NCBI GenBank assembly: GCA_965216845.1
Contig: OZ244200.1
Span: 3,047,644 to 3,111,643, forward strand
DNA: 64,000 nucleotides
DNA from: Panacagrimonas sp965216845
GTDB taxonomy: Bacteria; Pseudomonadota; Gammaproteobacteria; Nevskiales; Nevskiaceae
Direction: 5' to 3'
In this document: piece by piece, positions 16,803 through 25,452 of the stretch
Layout: every line of letters begins with the position of its first letter
Position numbering within the stretch: the stretch's first letter is position 1
The notes under the pieces: generated by a model
The model's input: only the letters and a program-made list of their open reading frames with translations
Database searches by the model: none
Told to the model about the DNA's origin: nothing
Program-made: the position numbers and the translations under genes

Positions 16803-16835
16803 GGGGGCCAGGCACCTGGCAGACCCTCGGCCCCC
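16803..16835. terminator. GC-rich hairpin between convergent hisI and BVMO genes
   Basis: GGGGGCC (16803-16809) pairs with GGCCCCC (16829-16835). A second, inner pairing CCAGG/CCTGG at 16808-16819 is possible. It lies between two convergent stops (16669 and 16868). There is no long T run on either side, so its role as a bidirectional terminator is inferred from position. The rest of the 198-bp gap shows nothing else. Confidence 0.5.
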
Positions 16836-16867
16836 TTCAGCTTGCAATCATCCCACCCTCAAGGGGC

Positions 16868-18415
16868 TCATCCTTCATTGGACGAGGCGGTCGCCACCTG
16901 CTCCGCCCACCCCGGATTCGATACTTCAAAGTCCTCCAGCCGTGGACTGGCCAGCAGCGCGTTGAACTCGCGCGGGCGGCGCGGCCAGACCTCGGGCAGC
17001 CCATCCTTGCCGATGTACCAGTTCTGGCAACCGGTGACCCACACCGTGCCGTCCATGTTGCGCTTCAGCTCGTCGTAGAAGGTATTGGTGGCAGCCTGGG
17101 TCGGCGCCAGAGTGTCCAGTTCACCGCGCCGGTACATATCGATGCATTGCATGACGTAATCAACCAGGGCTTCGGTGTAGAGAATCACCGAGCCATTGGC
17201 CAACGGGCTGTTCGGGCCGCCGAGCAGGAAGAAGTTGGGAAACTGCGGAATCGCCAGGCTGTTATAGGCGCGCGGGCCGTGTTCTTCCCATAGCGAGCTG
17301 AGGCTGAGGCCCTGTGCATTGGTGAGCTCCAGCGGGCGCATGTATTCGTGAGTCTTGAACCCGGTGGCCAGAACCAGAACGTCGAGCGGATGCGTGCGGC
17401 CGTCGCGGGTGACGATACCCTCCGGCACGACGCGCTCGATGCCGTCGGTGACCAGATTCACGTTCGGGCGCTGCATCGCCTCGTAATACTCCCAGGACAT
17501 CACGATGCGCTTGCACATCGGCTGATAGTCTGGCGTCAGGCGCCGGCGCAGCTGCGGATCACGCACGCGGCGCAGATTCCAGTGGCAGGCGGCGTCGATC
17601 AACCGGCGCTGCAGACCGGGCCGGATCATTGCCCGTGAGAACAGCGCGTCAAATAGCTCGTCATAGACGCCATAGGCCAGGCGCGCCAGCGCCGGAACCT
17701 GCGTGACCAGCTCGCGCTCGACCAGCGAATACTGACGGTCCGGCAGCGGAAAGACCCATTGGGGGGTACGCTGGAACACGTTCAGCTCGCAGGGCAGCCG
17801 CGACACCGAGCAGGCGATCTGCACGCCGGTGGAGCCGGTGCCGATCAGGCCGATGCGCTTGTCCTTGAGGTCGACGCTGTCATCCCAGCGCGCCGAATGA
17901 AAGCGTGCGCCGGCGAAGCTGTCGAGGCCGGGAATGTCCGGCTCTTTGGGATGATGCAGAAAGCCGCAGGCGGCGATCAGAAACTCCGCGCTGTCCTGTT
18001 TTCCACTGCGCAGCTCAAGCTGCCAGCGGCGACCGTCAAAGCGGGCCTGCGCGCCCTCCTCACCGAAGACGATGTGGCGACGCAGATCGTACTTGTCGGC
18101 CACATGCCGCATGTAATTCTGAATCTCGGGGCCACGCGCAAAGCGGTGCTGCCAATCGGGATTGGGCTCGAAGCTGTAGGTGTAGTAATGCGCCGGCACA
18201 TCGCAGGCCAGACCCGGGTAGCGGTTCTCGCGCCAGGTGCCGCCGACATCGTGGCTCTTCTCGTAGATGGTGAAGTTCTCGATACCCGCCTGGCGCAGCC
18301 GTATGCCGGCGAGCAGGCCGGACATGCCGGCGCCGAGGATGATGACGCGCGGCGTGCGCGTGGAATCATGGGGTTCGCGCGACTCCAGCGCGACGGCAGG
18401 TGTGGGAGCGTTCAT
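16868..18415 (-). CDS. Baeyer-Villiger-type flavin monooxygenase
   Basis: A 515-residue class B flavoprotein monooxygenase. FAD motif GAGMSG (residues 28-33), the BVMO fingerprint FAGARFHSARWD (167-178; consensus FxGxxxHxxxWP/D) and NADPH motif GTGSTG (192-197) are all present. Such enzymes insert oxygen next to a ketone to give an ester or lactone, using NADPH and O2. It is last in an SDR-esterase-BVMO operon: the ATG overlaps the esterase stop by 4 bp. The set fits alcohol to ketone (SDR), ketone to ester (BVMO), ester hydrolysis (esterase). Mycobacterial MymA and EthA are relatives of this type. Substrate unknown. Confidence 0.9.
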   Translation of the reverse strand: MNAPTPAVALESREPHDSTRTPRVIILGAGMSGLLAGIRLRQAGIENFTIYEKSHDVGGTWRENRYPGLACDVPAHYYTYSFEPNPDWQHRFARGPEIQNYMRHVADKYDLRRHIVFGEEGAQARFDGRRWQLELRSGKQDSAEFLIAACGFLHHPKEPDIPGLDSFAGARFHSARWDDSVDLKDKRIGLIGTGSTGVQIACSVSRLPCELNVFQRTPQWVFPLPDRQYSLVERELVTQVPALARLAYGVYDELFDALFSRAMIRPGLQRRLIDAACHWNLRRVRDPQLRRRLTPDYQPMCKRIVMSWEYYEAMQRPNVNLVTDGIERVVPEGIVTRDGRTHPLDVLVLATGFKTHEYMRPLELTNAQGLSLSSLWEEHGPRAYNSLAIPQFPNFFLLGGPNSPLANGSVILYTEALVDYVMQCIDMYRRGELDTLAPTQAATNTFYDELKRNMDGTVWVTGCQNWYIGKDGLPEVWPRRPREFNALLASPRLEDFEVSNPGWAEQVATASSNEG

Positions 18416-19365
18416 GAGGTAACCTCCTGCGGAGCAGCTTGCGGTTCTTCGGGCGGTTGGGTTCGGTCGACGACCGCCGGTGGGCGCGTCAGCGCCTCGC
18501 GCAGGAAACCGCCCAGCTCGGCGAGACAGCGGTCGGCTTCCGGCAACAGGCCAGCGTGCAGCTGGAAATCGTGCCAGAGGCCGTCCCAGACCTGCTTTCG
18601 CACCGGCACTCCGGCCTCGCGCAGCCGGCTTTCCAGGCGCGACGCATCGCTCAGCAGGACTTCCTCGCTGCCGACGTCGATCCGCGTTGGCGGCAAGTCG
18701 CCGAGCTCGGCGAACAGCGGCGACACCCGTGGGTCGGTCAGCGCCGAATCGGCATAGTGGCGTGCGGCATAAGCCAACCAGTCACGGCTGAGCATCGGAT
18801 CCCGCGACGCATGGGTGGTCATGCTCATTCCCGACAGACTGAGATCCGCCCACGGCGAGATCAGCGCCAGCGCGCACGGCGCCGGCAGGCCCCGATCACG
18901 GGCCGCGATGGCAGTGGCCAGCGCCAGACCACCACCTGCGGAATCGCCAGCCAGGGCCACGGCCGAATGCGAGCGCGTCAACGCCGCCCAGGCGTCCACG
19001 GCATCGTCCAGCGCCGTCGGCGCCGGATGCTCGGGCGCGAGCCGGTAGTCGACGACGAAACACTCGCAGCCGGCGTCGCGCGCCAGATGCGACACCAGCC
19101 CGGCATGCGTCCCCGGCGAACCCAGCACGTAGCCGCCACCGTGCAGGTACATCACGGCCACGCCGCTGGGCGCGGATTCCGGAATCAGGCGGCGCGACAG
19201 CACGCCGCCCAGGTAATGCTCGACATCCTGAACGCCCGCAGCGCGCGGAAACGCCTTCGCGGCCAGGGCGATGTAGCTGCGCTGAAGCAGCAGCGGCACC
19301 CGCGGCGAAAACACCGGCCGCAGCCCGAACCGCACCCCTTGTCGCATAGCCTTACGGATCAGCAT
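18412..19365 (-). CDS. HSL-family alpha/beta hydrolase (esterase)
   Basis: A 317-residue hormone-sensitive-lipase-type esterase. The oxyanion-hole motif HGGG (75-78), nucleophile GDSAGG (Ser142), acid in the GSEEVLLSDA region and His in GLWHDFQLH are in the expected order. The ATG at 19365 is preceded by AGGAGGAG, a strong ribosome-binding site, which decides the start over the more upstream in-frame codon at 19407. It overlaps the BVMO gene by 4 bp and follows the SDR gene after 42 bp. It probably cleaves the ester or lactone made by the BVMO. A second gene of the same family sits at 44247 in a similar set. Confidence 0.9.
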   Translation of the reverse strand: MLIRKAMRQGVRFGLRPVFSPRVPLLLQRSYIALAAKAFPRAAGVQDVEHYLGGVLSRRLIPESAPSGVAVMYLHGGGYVLGSPGTHAGLVSHLARDAGCECFVVDYRLAPEHPAPTALDDAVDAWAALTRSHSAVALAGDSAGGGLALATAIAARDRGLPAPCALALISPWADLSLSGMSMTTHASRDPMLSRDWLAYAARHYADSALTDPRVSPLFAELGDLPPTRIDVGSEEVLLSDASRLESRLREAGVPVRKQVWDGLWHDFQLHAGLLPEADRCLAELGGFLREALTRPPAVVDRTQPPEEPQAAPQEVTS

Positions 19366-19407
19366 CGCGTTTCTCCTCCTCTTGGCGCCGCTGGCGCCGC
19401 CGGCCAA

Positions 19408-20307
19408 TCAGCGACCGGCACTGACCTTCATCAGCAGGCCGATCTCTTCCATCGCGTTCCCCGGCACCACAAAGGACGAGGTGTCGCGGATTTCGGCAAG
19501 CTGATCGCGCACATCCTCGGCCGAGAGCTGCGGATTGAAGTACCCGGGAATCGCACCCACGAAGATACGCCCGACACGGCCACCGCCGCAACTGAAGATC
19601 TCGCCGCTGGGCTCGCAGGACTCATGCGCCAGATAAGCCACCACCGGCGTCACCTGCTCCGGATTGAGCTTTTCAGCCATTGGGCCGAGCAGTTCCTCGG
19701 TCATGCGCGTGCGCGCAGCCGGCGCGATGACGTTGACCTTGACGTTGGCCTTGGCGCCTTCAATGGCGGCCGCGTGCGAAAAACCGACGATGCCCATCTT
19801 GGCCGCGCCGTAGTTGGTTTGCCCGAAATTGCCGAACAGGCCAGCCGCAGAAGTGGTGTTGACCACCCGACCATAGCCCTGTTCGAGCATGCGATTCCAG
19901 GCCGCACGGGTGCACCACAGGGTGCCGTAAAGATGAACGTCAATGACCGGGCGAATGTCCGCCTCGGTGGCATTCTTGAAGGCCTTGTCGCGCAAAATAC
20001 CGGCGTTGTTGACCAGGATATCGATGCGCCCGAAGCCATCGATGGCGGTGCCGATCACGGCCTCGGCACCCGCCTCGGTCGACACCGAGTCATAATTGGG
20101 AATGGCTTCGCCGCCAGCGGCACGGATCTCGTCGCAGACTTTCTGCGCGGGCGTCTGCGAAGCCCCGCTGCCGTCGGTGGCGCCGCCCAGATCGTTGACC
20201 ACCACCTTGGCGCCGCGCGAAGCCAGGAACATCGCATGACTGCGCCCCAGTCCCTGTCCCGCGCCCGTCACCACCGCGACCTTACCGTCATAACGCATCT
20301 CGCTCAT
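19408..20307 (-). CDS. SDR-family 3-hydroxyacyl-CoA-dehydrogenase-like oxidoreductase
   Basis: A 299-residue classical short-chain dehydrogenase. NAD-binding GAGQGLG (15-21), NNAG (about 100-103), Ser153 and YGAAK with Tyr166/Lys170 are intact. The N-terminal pattern GRSHAMFLASRGAKVVVNDLGG and the long C-terminal extension resemble the dehydrogenase domain of type 2 peroxisomal multifunctional enzyme (HSD17B4 family), so a (3R)-hydroxyacyl-CoA or hydroxysteroid substrate is plausible. It is first in the minus-strand operon SDR-esterase-BVMO. Its promoter overlaps a palindromic operator at 20350. Confidence 0.87.
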   Translation of the reverse strand: MSEMRYDGKVAVVTGAGQGLGRSHAMFLASRGAKVVVNDLGGATDGSGASQTPAQKVCDEIRAAGGEAIPNYDSVSTEAGAEAVIGTAIDGFGRIDILVNNAGILRDKAFKNATEADIRPVIDVHLYGTLWCTRAAWNRMLEQGYGRVVNTTSAAGLFGNFGQTNYGAAKMGIVGFSHAAAIEGAKANVKVNVIAPAARTRMTEELLGPMAEKLNPEQVTPVVAYLAHESCEPSGEIFSCGGGRVGRIFVGAIPGYFNPQLSAEDVRDQLAEIRDTSSFVVPGNAMEEIGLLMKVSAGR

Positions 20308-20339
20308 CTACCTCTCCTCATCGTGCTGTGCATGTCTGT

Positions 20340-20381
20340 TTGAAACTACCTAACGATAGTTTGGTACTCTACACCATTCAA
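20340..20381. promoter_or_regulatory. Divergent promoter with operator CTAAC-GATA-GTTTG
   Basis: The palindrome CTAAC-N4-GTTTG lies at 20350-20363, one base from perfect. On the minus strand TTGAAT (20381-20376), a 17-bp spacer and TATCGT (20358-20353) form a reasonable sigma-70 promoter whose -10 is inside the operator. On the plus strand TTGAAA (20340-20345) is a good -35 but the -10 is poor. The perfect version of this palindrome is at 59429-59442 and a partial match at 58184-58197, suggesting a common repressor of TetR type. Confidence 0.55.
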
Positions 20382-20426
20382 CACCAGACCGCCCAGCCTT
20401 TCTCCAACACGCCGAGGCAAGCACCG

Positions 20427-20573
20427 ATGATCCTCACCGACGACCAGCGCGCACTGCGCGACACGGCCCGGCGTTTTGCCGAACACAAACTGCTGCCGGA
20501 CGACCAGAAGCGCGAACAATCCGAACGACTGGATCGTGACCTGGTGCGCGAGATTGGCGAACTGGGCCTGTAG
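20427..20573 (+). pseudogene. N-terminal stub of an acyl-CoA dehydrogenase
   Basis: A 48-codon frame encodes the first helices of an acyl-CoA dehydrogenase: LTDDQRALRDTARRFAE, then DLVREIGELGL. It stops at TAG exactly where the protein should continue with LG plus the substrate-binding domain. The TAG is part of TAGGAGG, the ribosome-binding site of the next gene. The rest of the enzyme is missing. I read it as the head of a gene whose body was deleted, possibly still translated as a leader. A full-length relative is 1 kb downstream. Confidence 0.7.
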
Positions 20574-20583
20574 GAGGCCACCG

Positions 20584-21573
20584 ATGAGCGATTTTCCCAA
20601 GTCTGTCGAGTTCCACGAAGAAGGCGTCCGCGAAGGCTTCCAGATGGAGCCGGTGACCTATCCGCGCGAGCGCCGTGCCGCGCTGATCAACGCCCTCTCG
20701 CAAACGGGGCTGAAACAGATCCAGGTCGGGTCGCTGGTCAACCCGGGCAAGGTGCCGCAGATGGCCGACACCCTGGAGCTGTTCGAAGACATCGAGAAAA
20801 ACCCGGACGTGCGCTACACCCTGCTGTGGCTCAACGAGTCCGGCTACCGCAGGGCGCGCCAGGTCAAGGGCGCGTTCAACCACGCACCGCTGTTGTATTA
20901 CCTGACCGATGCCTTTGCCATGCGCAACAACAACCGCACGGCACTGGAGGTGCGCGCCGAGCAGGAAGCCTGGCTGGACCGCTATCTGGCCGACGGCGCG
21001 TTTCCGCAGAAGGTCTACGTGATGACCGCCTGGGGTTGCAATCTGGGCGGGCCGGTGTCGCAGGAGATGGTCGTGGACGCCTTTGCCCATGCCATTGGCC
21101 TGTTCCGCGAGCGCAAGCTGCCACTGCCGCCGCTGTATCTGGCCGACACCATGGGCTGGGCCAGCCCCGAAGAGGTCAAACGCCGCATCGGCGCGGTGCG
21201 CGAGCTGGCGCCCGAGGCAAAGATCGGCCTGCACCTGCACGACACCCGCGGACTGGGTGGCGCCAACGTCTACGCCGCACTGTCGATGGGCGTCACGCTG
21301 TTCGACGCCTCGGTTGCGGGCCTGGGCGGCTGCCCCTTTGCCGGCCACAAGGCGCGCCAGACCTCCGGCAACATCTGCACCGAGGACATGGTCTTCCTGT
21401 GCCACGAACTGGGCATCGAAACCGGCATCGATCTCGAAAAACTGATCGAGGCCTCGCGCATGGCCGAGGACATCATCGGCCGACCGCTGATGGGTCGCGT
21501 CATGCACAGCGGCTCGCTCAAGGCATTCCGCGAGGGCAAGAAAGCCGACAGCGTCTGCGTCTCGCTGCCCTGA
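20584..21573 (+). CDS. Hydroxymethylglutaryl-CoA lyase-like enzyme (DRE-TIM family)
   Basis: A 329-residue TIM-barrel lyase. Metal-binding HLHD (His217, His219, Asp220) and the catalytic loop VAGLGGCPFA with Cys250 match HMG-CoA lyase, which cleaves 3-hydroxy-3-methylglutaryl-CoA into acetyl-CoA and acetoacetate in leucine and isoprenoid catabolism. The N-terminus reads EEGVREGFQMEP, where HMG-CoA lyases have a DG.R.G.Q pattern, so a related 3-hydroxy-3-methyl acyl-CoA substrate is possible. The ATG at 20584 follows TAGGAGG. It starts a plus-strand run with acyl-CoA dehydrogenase and thioesterases, which fits breakdown of a methyl-branched acyl chain. Confidence 0.82.
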   Translation: MSDFPKSVEFHEEGVREGFQMEPVTYPRERRAALINALSQTGLKQIQVGSLVNPGKVPQMADTLELFEDIEKNPDVRYTLLWLNESGYRRARQVKGAFNHAPLLYYLTDAFAMRNNNRTALEVRAEQEAWLDRYLADGAFPQKVYVMTAWGCNLGGPVSQEMVVDAFAHAIGLFRERKLPLPPLYLADTMGWASPEEVKRRIGAVRELAPEAKIGLHLHDTRGLGGANVYAALSMGVTLFDASVAGLGGCPFAGHKARQTSGNICTEDMVFLCHELGIETGIDLEKLIEASRMAEDIIGRPLMGRVMHSGSLKAFREGKKADSVCVSLP

Positions 21574-21614
21574 GTACCCCTGCCCGCTCCCCATTCTCCC
21601 GCCTCCGTCCCAAG

Positions 21615-22760
21615 ATGAACGATCTACCCTTTCTGACCGCCGACCACGAACACTTCCGCGATGCGCTGCGCCGCTTCATCGACACCGAGGTGGTGCCCAA
21701 GGCCGACGCCTGGGAAGAAGACGGCATGGTGCCGCGTCAGGTGCTGCGCCAGTTGGGCGAGCTGGGCTATCTGGGCATCCGCTACCCGGCGAGTTATGGC
21801 GGCGCGGAGCTGGACACGGTGTACAGCGCCATCCTGGCCGAGGAACTGGGCCGATCGAGCTATGGCGGCTTTGCGGTGACGGTCCTTGTTCACACCGACA
21901 TGGCTTCACCGCATCTTGGCAACTTCGGCAACCCCGAGCAGCTCGCCCGCTGGATGCCGGGCATCGTCGCCGGCAGTACCGTCTGCGCGGTGGCCGTCAC
22001 CGAGCCGGACGCCGGCTCGGATGTGGCCGGCATCAAGACCCGCGCGGTGCGCGACGGCGATCACTACCTGCTCAGCGGCAGCAAGATGTTCATCACCAAC
22101 GGCGTACACGGTGACCTGTACTTCGTCGCCGCCAAGACCGATGCCACGGTCAAGGGTTCGCGCGGCATCTCGATCTTCGCGGTGGAAAAAGACACGCCCG
22201 GCTTCCACGTCGGTCGCAGTCTGAAGAAGACCGGCTGGCTCAGTTCCGACACCGCCGAACTGGTGTTCGAGGATTGCCGCGTGCCCGCCGCCAACCTGAT
22301 CGGCGGCGAGAACAAGGGCTTCTATTCGATCATGCGCAACTTCCAGAACGAGCGCATCGTGCTGGGCGCGCAGGCCATGGGCGAGGCGCAGAAAGCGCTG
22401 GATCTGGCGGTGGATTACGTGCGCAACCGCAAGGCCTTCGGCGCCGTGCTGTGGGACAAACAGACCATCCGCCAGCGGCTGGCGATGCTGTCGGCCAAGG
22501 TCGCCGCCGGTCGCCAGCTGGCCTACCAGGCCGCCTGGCTCGACGCCCAGGGCCGCGACTGCGTCAAGGAAGTCTCCATGGTCAAGGCCTACTGCGGCGA
22601 GCTGGTCAACGAGGTGATGTACACCTGCCAGCAGTTTCACGGCGGCATGAGCTACGTACGCGAAACCGCCATCGAACGCATGGCGCGCGATGCGCGCATC
22701 CAGTCCCTCGGCGGCGGCGCCACCGAGGTCATGCTCGAAGAGGTCGCCAAACGCTTGTAA
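21615..22760 (+). CDS. Acyl-CoA dehydrogenase
   Basis: A 381-residue flavoenzyme that introduces an alpha,beta double bond into an acyl-CoA. The three domains are present: helical N-terminus with LRQLGELGYLGI, beta middle domain with AVTEPDAGSDVAG and GSKMFITNG, and a C-terminal helical domain with RKAFGAVLWDKQTIRQRLA and CQQFHGGMSYVRE. The C-terminal motif is GGGATEVMLEEVAKRL. Gly occupies the place of the Glu base of the MCAD type, so the base is probably supplied elsewhere, as in other bacterial members. The operon position after the HMG-CoA-lyase-like gene suggests a branched or cyclic acyl substrate. Confidence 0.92.
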   Translation: MNDLPFLTADHEHFRDALRRFIDTEVVPKADAWEEDGMVPRQVLRQLGELGYLGIRYPASYGGAELDTVYSAILAEELGRSSYGGFAVTVLVHTDMASPHLGNFGNPEQLARWMPGIVAGSTVCAVAVTEPDAGSDVAGIKTRAVRDGDHYLLSGSKMFITNGVHGDLYFVAAKTDATVKGSRGISIFAVEKDTPGFHVGRSLKKTGWLSSDTAELVFEDCRVPAANLIGGENKGFYSIMRNFQNERIVLGAQAMGEAQKALDLAVDYVRNRKAFGAVLWDKQTIRQRLAMLSAKVAAGRQLAYQAAWLDAQGRDCVKEVSMVKAYCGELVNEVMYTCQQFHGGMSYVRETAIERMARDARIQSLGGGATEVMLEEVAKRL

Positions 22761-22802
22761 CCCCTCCCACCCACACCCCCTTTCCCATCCATTACTGCCC
22801 GT

Positions 22803-23267
22803 ATGACTGACCGCGACAACAATCGCCCCGAAGCCTGGAATCAGTTTCTCTCCATTGCGCCCTACACCGGACTGCTCGGCATGGAAGCCGTGTCGGCCTC
22901 CGACGACGGCTGTGTCATTGCCCTGCCCTATCGCGACGATCTGGTCGGCGACCCCGACAGCGGCGTACTGCACGGCGGCGCCATCACCGCGCTGATGGAC
23001 GTGTGCTTCGGCTTCTCGGTGTACTTCCGCATCCGGAAATTCCAGCCGATGGCCACGCTGGACCTGCGCATCGATTACCTGCGTCCGGCACAGCCAAATC
23101 ACAAGGTCTACGCCACGGCGAACTGCTACAAGCTCACCCCGGAGTTGGCCTTCGTCCGCGGTCAGGCCTACGACGACGACGCCGACAACCCCCTGTCCAC
23201 CAGTGTCGGCATTTTCATGTTCACTGCGGGCAAGCCCGCCTTCACCGAAGCCAAGAAGTTCTCATGA
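22803..23267 (+). CDS. PaaI-type hotdog thioesterase
   Basis: A 154-residue single-hotdog protein. The motif VLHGGAITALMDVCFGF places the HGG and catalytic Asp at the central helix, as in PaaI/YigI-like acyl-CoA thioesterases. The beta strands around LDLRIDYLRPAQPNHKVYA fit. It most likely hydrolyses an aryl- or acyl-CoA intermediate to free CoA. The ORF overlaps a second, different hotdog gene by 4 bp, so the two may form a heteromer or act on successive intermediates. A 42-bp gap separates it from the acyl-CoA dehydrogenase. Confidence 0.88.
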   Translation: MTDRDNNRPEAWNQFLSIAPYTGLLGMEAVSASDDGCVIALPYRDDLVGDPDSGVLHGGAITALMDVCFGFSVYFRIRKFQPMATLDLRIDYLRPAQPNHKVYATANCYKLTPELAFVRGQAYDDDADNPLSTSVGIFMFTAGKPAFTEAKKFS

Positions 23268-23695
23268 ATCTCGCCGATACGCTGACCGATATCCGCGCCC
23301 GCGCCGACTGGGCCGCGCTGCCGCAGGCGTTGCCGTTTGCCCGCATGCTGGGTGTACAGGTGGAAGTGCGCGGTGAATCCTTCACCTGCGTGATGCCCTT
23401 TGAACAAAAGCTCATCGGCAATCCGGCCCTGCCGGCCCTACATGGCGGCGCCATCGGTGGTTACATGGAATGCGCCGGCATCCTGCATCTGCTGTGGAGC
23501 AGTGAAGCCCTGGCCGTCCCCAAGACCATCGACTTCGCCATCGATTACCTGCTTTCGGGACGCCCGCAGGACACCTACGCCAACGTCTACCCGGTCAAGC
23601 TCGGCAAGCGCGTGAGCAACCTGCGCATCGAGGCCTGGCAGACGGCGCCCGACAAGCCCATCGCGGTCGCCGTAATGAACGTGCTGATGCGCTGA
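23264..23695 (+). CDS. Second PaaI-type hotdog thioesterase
   Basis: A 143-residue hotdog-fold protein starting at the ATG that overlaps the previous stop (ATGA). The motif ALHGGAIGGYMECAG keeps HGG but has Glu where its neighbour has Asp, an accepted acid position in this family. IDFAIDYLLSGRPQDTYANV matches the central strands. Its tight coupling with the preceding hotdog gene suggests a joint function. Whether it is a thioesterase or a non-catalytic partner cannot be told. Confidence 0.83.
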   Translation: MNLADTLTDIRARADWAALPQALPFARMLGVQVEVRGESFTCVMPFEQKLIGNPALPALHGGAIGGYMECAGILHLLWSSEALAVPKTIDFAIDYLLSGRPQDTYANVYPVKLGKRVSNLRIEAWQTAPDKPIAVAVMNVLMR

Positions 23696-23725
23696 TCCCT
23701 TCAACAAGCAGCCAAGGAATCTTTC

Positions 23726-24586
23726 ATGAAATACCGTTCCATCTATCGTTCTGATCTGTTCGAGGGTCAGACCGTGATCGTCACCGGCGGCGGCAGCGGC
23801 ATCGGCCGTTGCACCGCACACGAACTCGCCAGCCTCGGCGCCAATGTCGCCATCGTCGGTCGCAAGGTCGAAAAACTGGAGACGGTGCGAAACGAGATCG
23901 AGGCCGTCGGCGGTCGCGTCAGCTGCCACGTCTGCGATATCCGCGACGAACCGATGGTGCGCCAGATGATCGCCGAGGTCATCGAACGCCACGGCGGCAT
24001 CCACGGCCTGGTCAACAATGCTGGCGGCCAGTACCCCTCGCCGGCCAAGGATCTGAGCACCAAGGGCTGGGAGGCGGTGATCCGCAACAACCTCACCGGC
24101 GGCTTCATCGTCGCGCGCGAAGCCTACACTCAGTGGATGGAGGCGCACGGCGGCAGCATCGTCAACATCATCGCCGACATCTGGGGCGGCATGCCGACCA
24201 TGGCGCACACCGGAGCGGCACGCGCCGGCATGCTCAATTTCACCGAAACCGTCGCCTGCGAGTGGGCGCAGTCCGGTGTGCGGGTCAACGCGGTAGCGCC
24301 CGGCTGGATCGCCTCCAGCGGTTTCGACACCTATGACGAGGCCATGCAGGCCGAGCTGCGGCAGCTCAAGAACAAGGTGCCACTGGGCCGTTACGGCAAC
24401 GAAGCGGAAGTTTCCGCCGCCATCGTGTTTCTGCTTTCACCCGGCGCCGCCTTCGTCAATGGATCCAGCATCCGCGTGGACGGCGGCGTGCCCAACGCCC
24501 GTCACACCTGGAAAGCGGTGCCCACCGACCGCTCCAAACCTTTCGACGGCTTTCCGCTGGCCACCGTGCCCCGGTGCCTGCAATGA
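23726..24586 (+). CDS. PECR-like short-chain enoyl-CoA reductase
   Basis: A 286-residue SDR. The dinucleotide motif GGGSGIG and NNAGG are intact. In place of the usual YxxxK the sequence has HTGAARAGMLNFTE. The same HSGAARAG form is typical of peroxisomal trans-2-enoyl-CoA reductase (PECR), so this is probably an NADPH-dependent enoyl-CoA reductase, not an alcohol dehydrogenase. The following segment EWAQSGVRVNAVAPGWI also matches PECR. The stop overlaps the transglutaminase-like ATG by 4 bp. In this operon it may reduce or rearrange unsaturated acyl-CoA intermediates. Confidence 0.8.
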   Translation: MKYRSIYRSDLFEGQTVIVTGGGSGIGRCTAHELASLGANVAIVGRKVEKLETVRNEIEAVGGRVSCHVCDIRDEPMVRQMIAEVIERHGGIHGLVNNAGGQYPSPAKDLSTKGWEAVIRNNLTGGFIVAREAYTQWMEAHGGSIVNIIADIWGGMPTMAHTGAARAGMLNFTETVACEWAQSGVRVNAVAPGWIASSGFDTYDEAMQAELRQLKNKVPLGRYGNEAEVSAAIVFLLSPGAAFVNGSSIRVDGGVPNARHTWKAVPTDRSKPFDGFPLATVPRCLQ

Positions 24587-25269
24587 CCCAGGCCGACACT
24601 CTCGCAGCCTTTCTGGCGCCCAGCCCGCATGTGGAAGCCGACCACCCGGGCATCCGCGCGCTGGCCGAGCGCGTGACCCAGGGCCTGACCGATCCGCGCG
24701 AGCGCGCCGTGGCGCTGTACTATGCGGTTCGTGACGATTTCCGCTATGACCCTTACGGCATCGAACTGTCCGGGCGCTGCTTCAAGGCCAGCACGGTCTT
24801 CGAGGCTGGCGCTGGCTTCTGCATCGGCAAGGCCACGCTGCTGGCCGCCGTCTGTCGCGCCGTCGGCATTCCGGCACGGCTGCGCTTTGCCGACGTGCGC
24901 AATCATCTGAGCAGCCCGCGCCTGCGGGCAATGATGGGCACGGACGAGTTCGTCTACCACGGCTATACCGAACTGTGGATCGAACAGCGCTGGCGCAAGT
25001 GCACACCGGCCTTCGATCAGCGCCTGTGCGACAAGGCCGGTATCCGCGCGCTGGCGTTCGACGGTCTGGAAGACTCGGTGTTTCACCCCATCGACCTGTC
25101 GGGCCGACAGCACATGGAATACCTGCGCGACCGCGGCAGCCACGTCGACGTGCCGGTGGAGGAAATCTTCCGCGTCTGGGAGGCGGTCTATCCGGATATG
25201 TCCGGCTGGGTCCAGCAAACCAAGGGCGGAGACTTCGAGCAGGAGGCCTGCGCACCCGCCACATCGTGA
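24583..25269 (+). CDS. Transglutaminase-like cysteine protease superfamily protein
   Basis: A 228-residue protein with the transglutaminase-core triad Cys80 (EAGAGFCIGKATLLAAVCRA), His126 (VYHGYTELWI) and Asp145 (TPAFD). No signal peptide is seen, so it is cytosolic. Bacterial members act as peptidases or amidases, and some process thioesters or amides. The start overlaps the stop of the PECR-like SDR by 4 bp, so it is an integral part of an acyl-CoA operon, which is unexpected. A role in cleaving an amide or thioester intermediate is conceivable but not shown by sequence. Confidence 0.78.
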   Translation: MTQADTLAAFLAPSPHVEADHPGIRALAERVTQGLTDPRERAVALYYAVRDDFRYDPYGIELSGRCFKASTVFEAGAGFCIGKATLLAAVCRAVGIPARLRFADVRNHLSSPRLRAMMGTDEFVYHGYTELWIEQRWRKCTPAFDQRLCDKAGIRALAFDGLEDSVFHPIDLSGRQHMEYLRDRGSHVDVPVEEIFRVWEAVYPDMSGWVQQTKGGDFEQEACAPATS

Positions 25270-25452
25270 ACTGGCACACCCGTCTTGAGCAGATGACGAC
25301 AACAACCATCCCCAACCCGCTGCCGCCGAAGCGCGGCATCGAACCGCCAACGCACTGCTGGTCCCAGGGCTGATTCGGGTTCTGATTCATTCCGGGAAGA
25401 TGCCGCAGCAGCCCCTACAGCAGCTGAGTCCATCCAGCCAAGGAGCCGCTTC

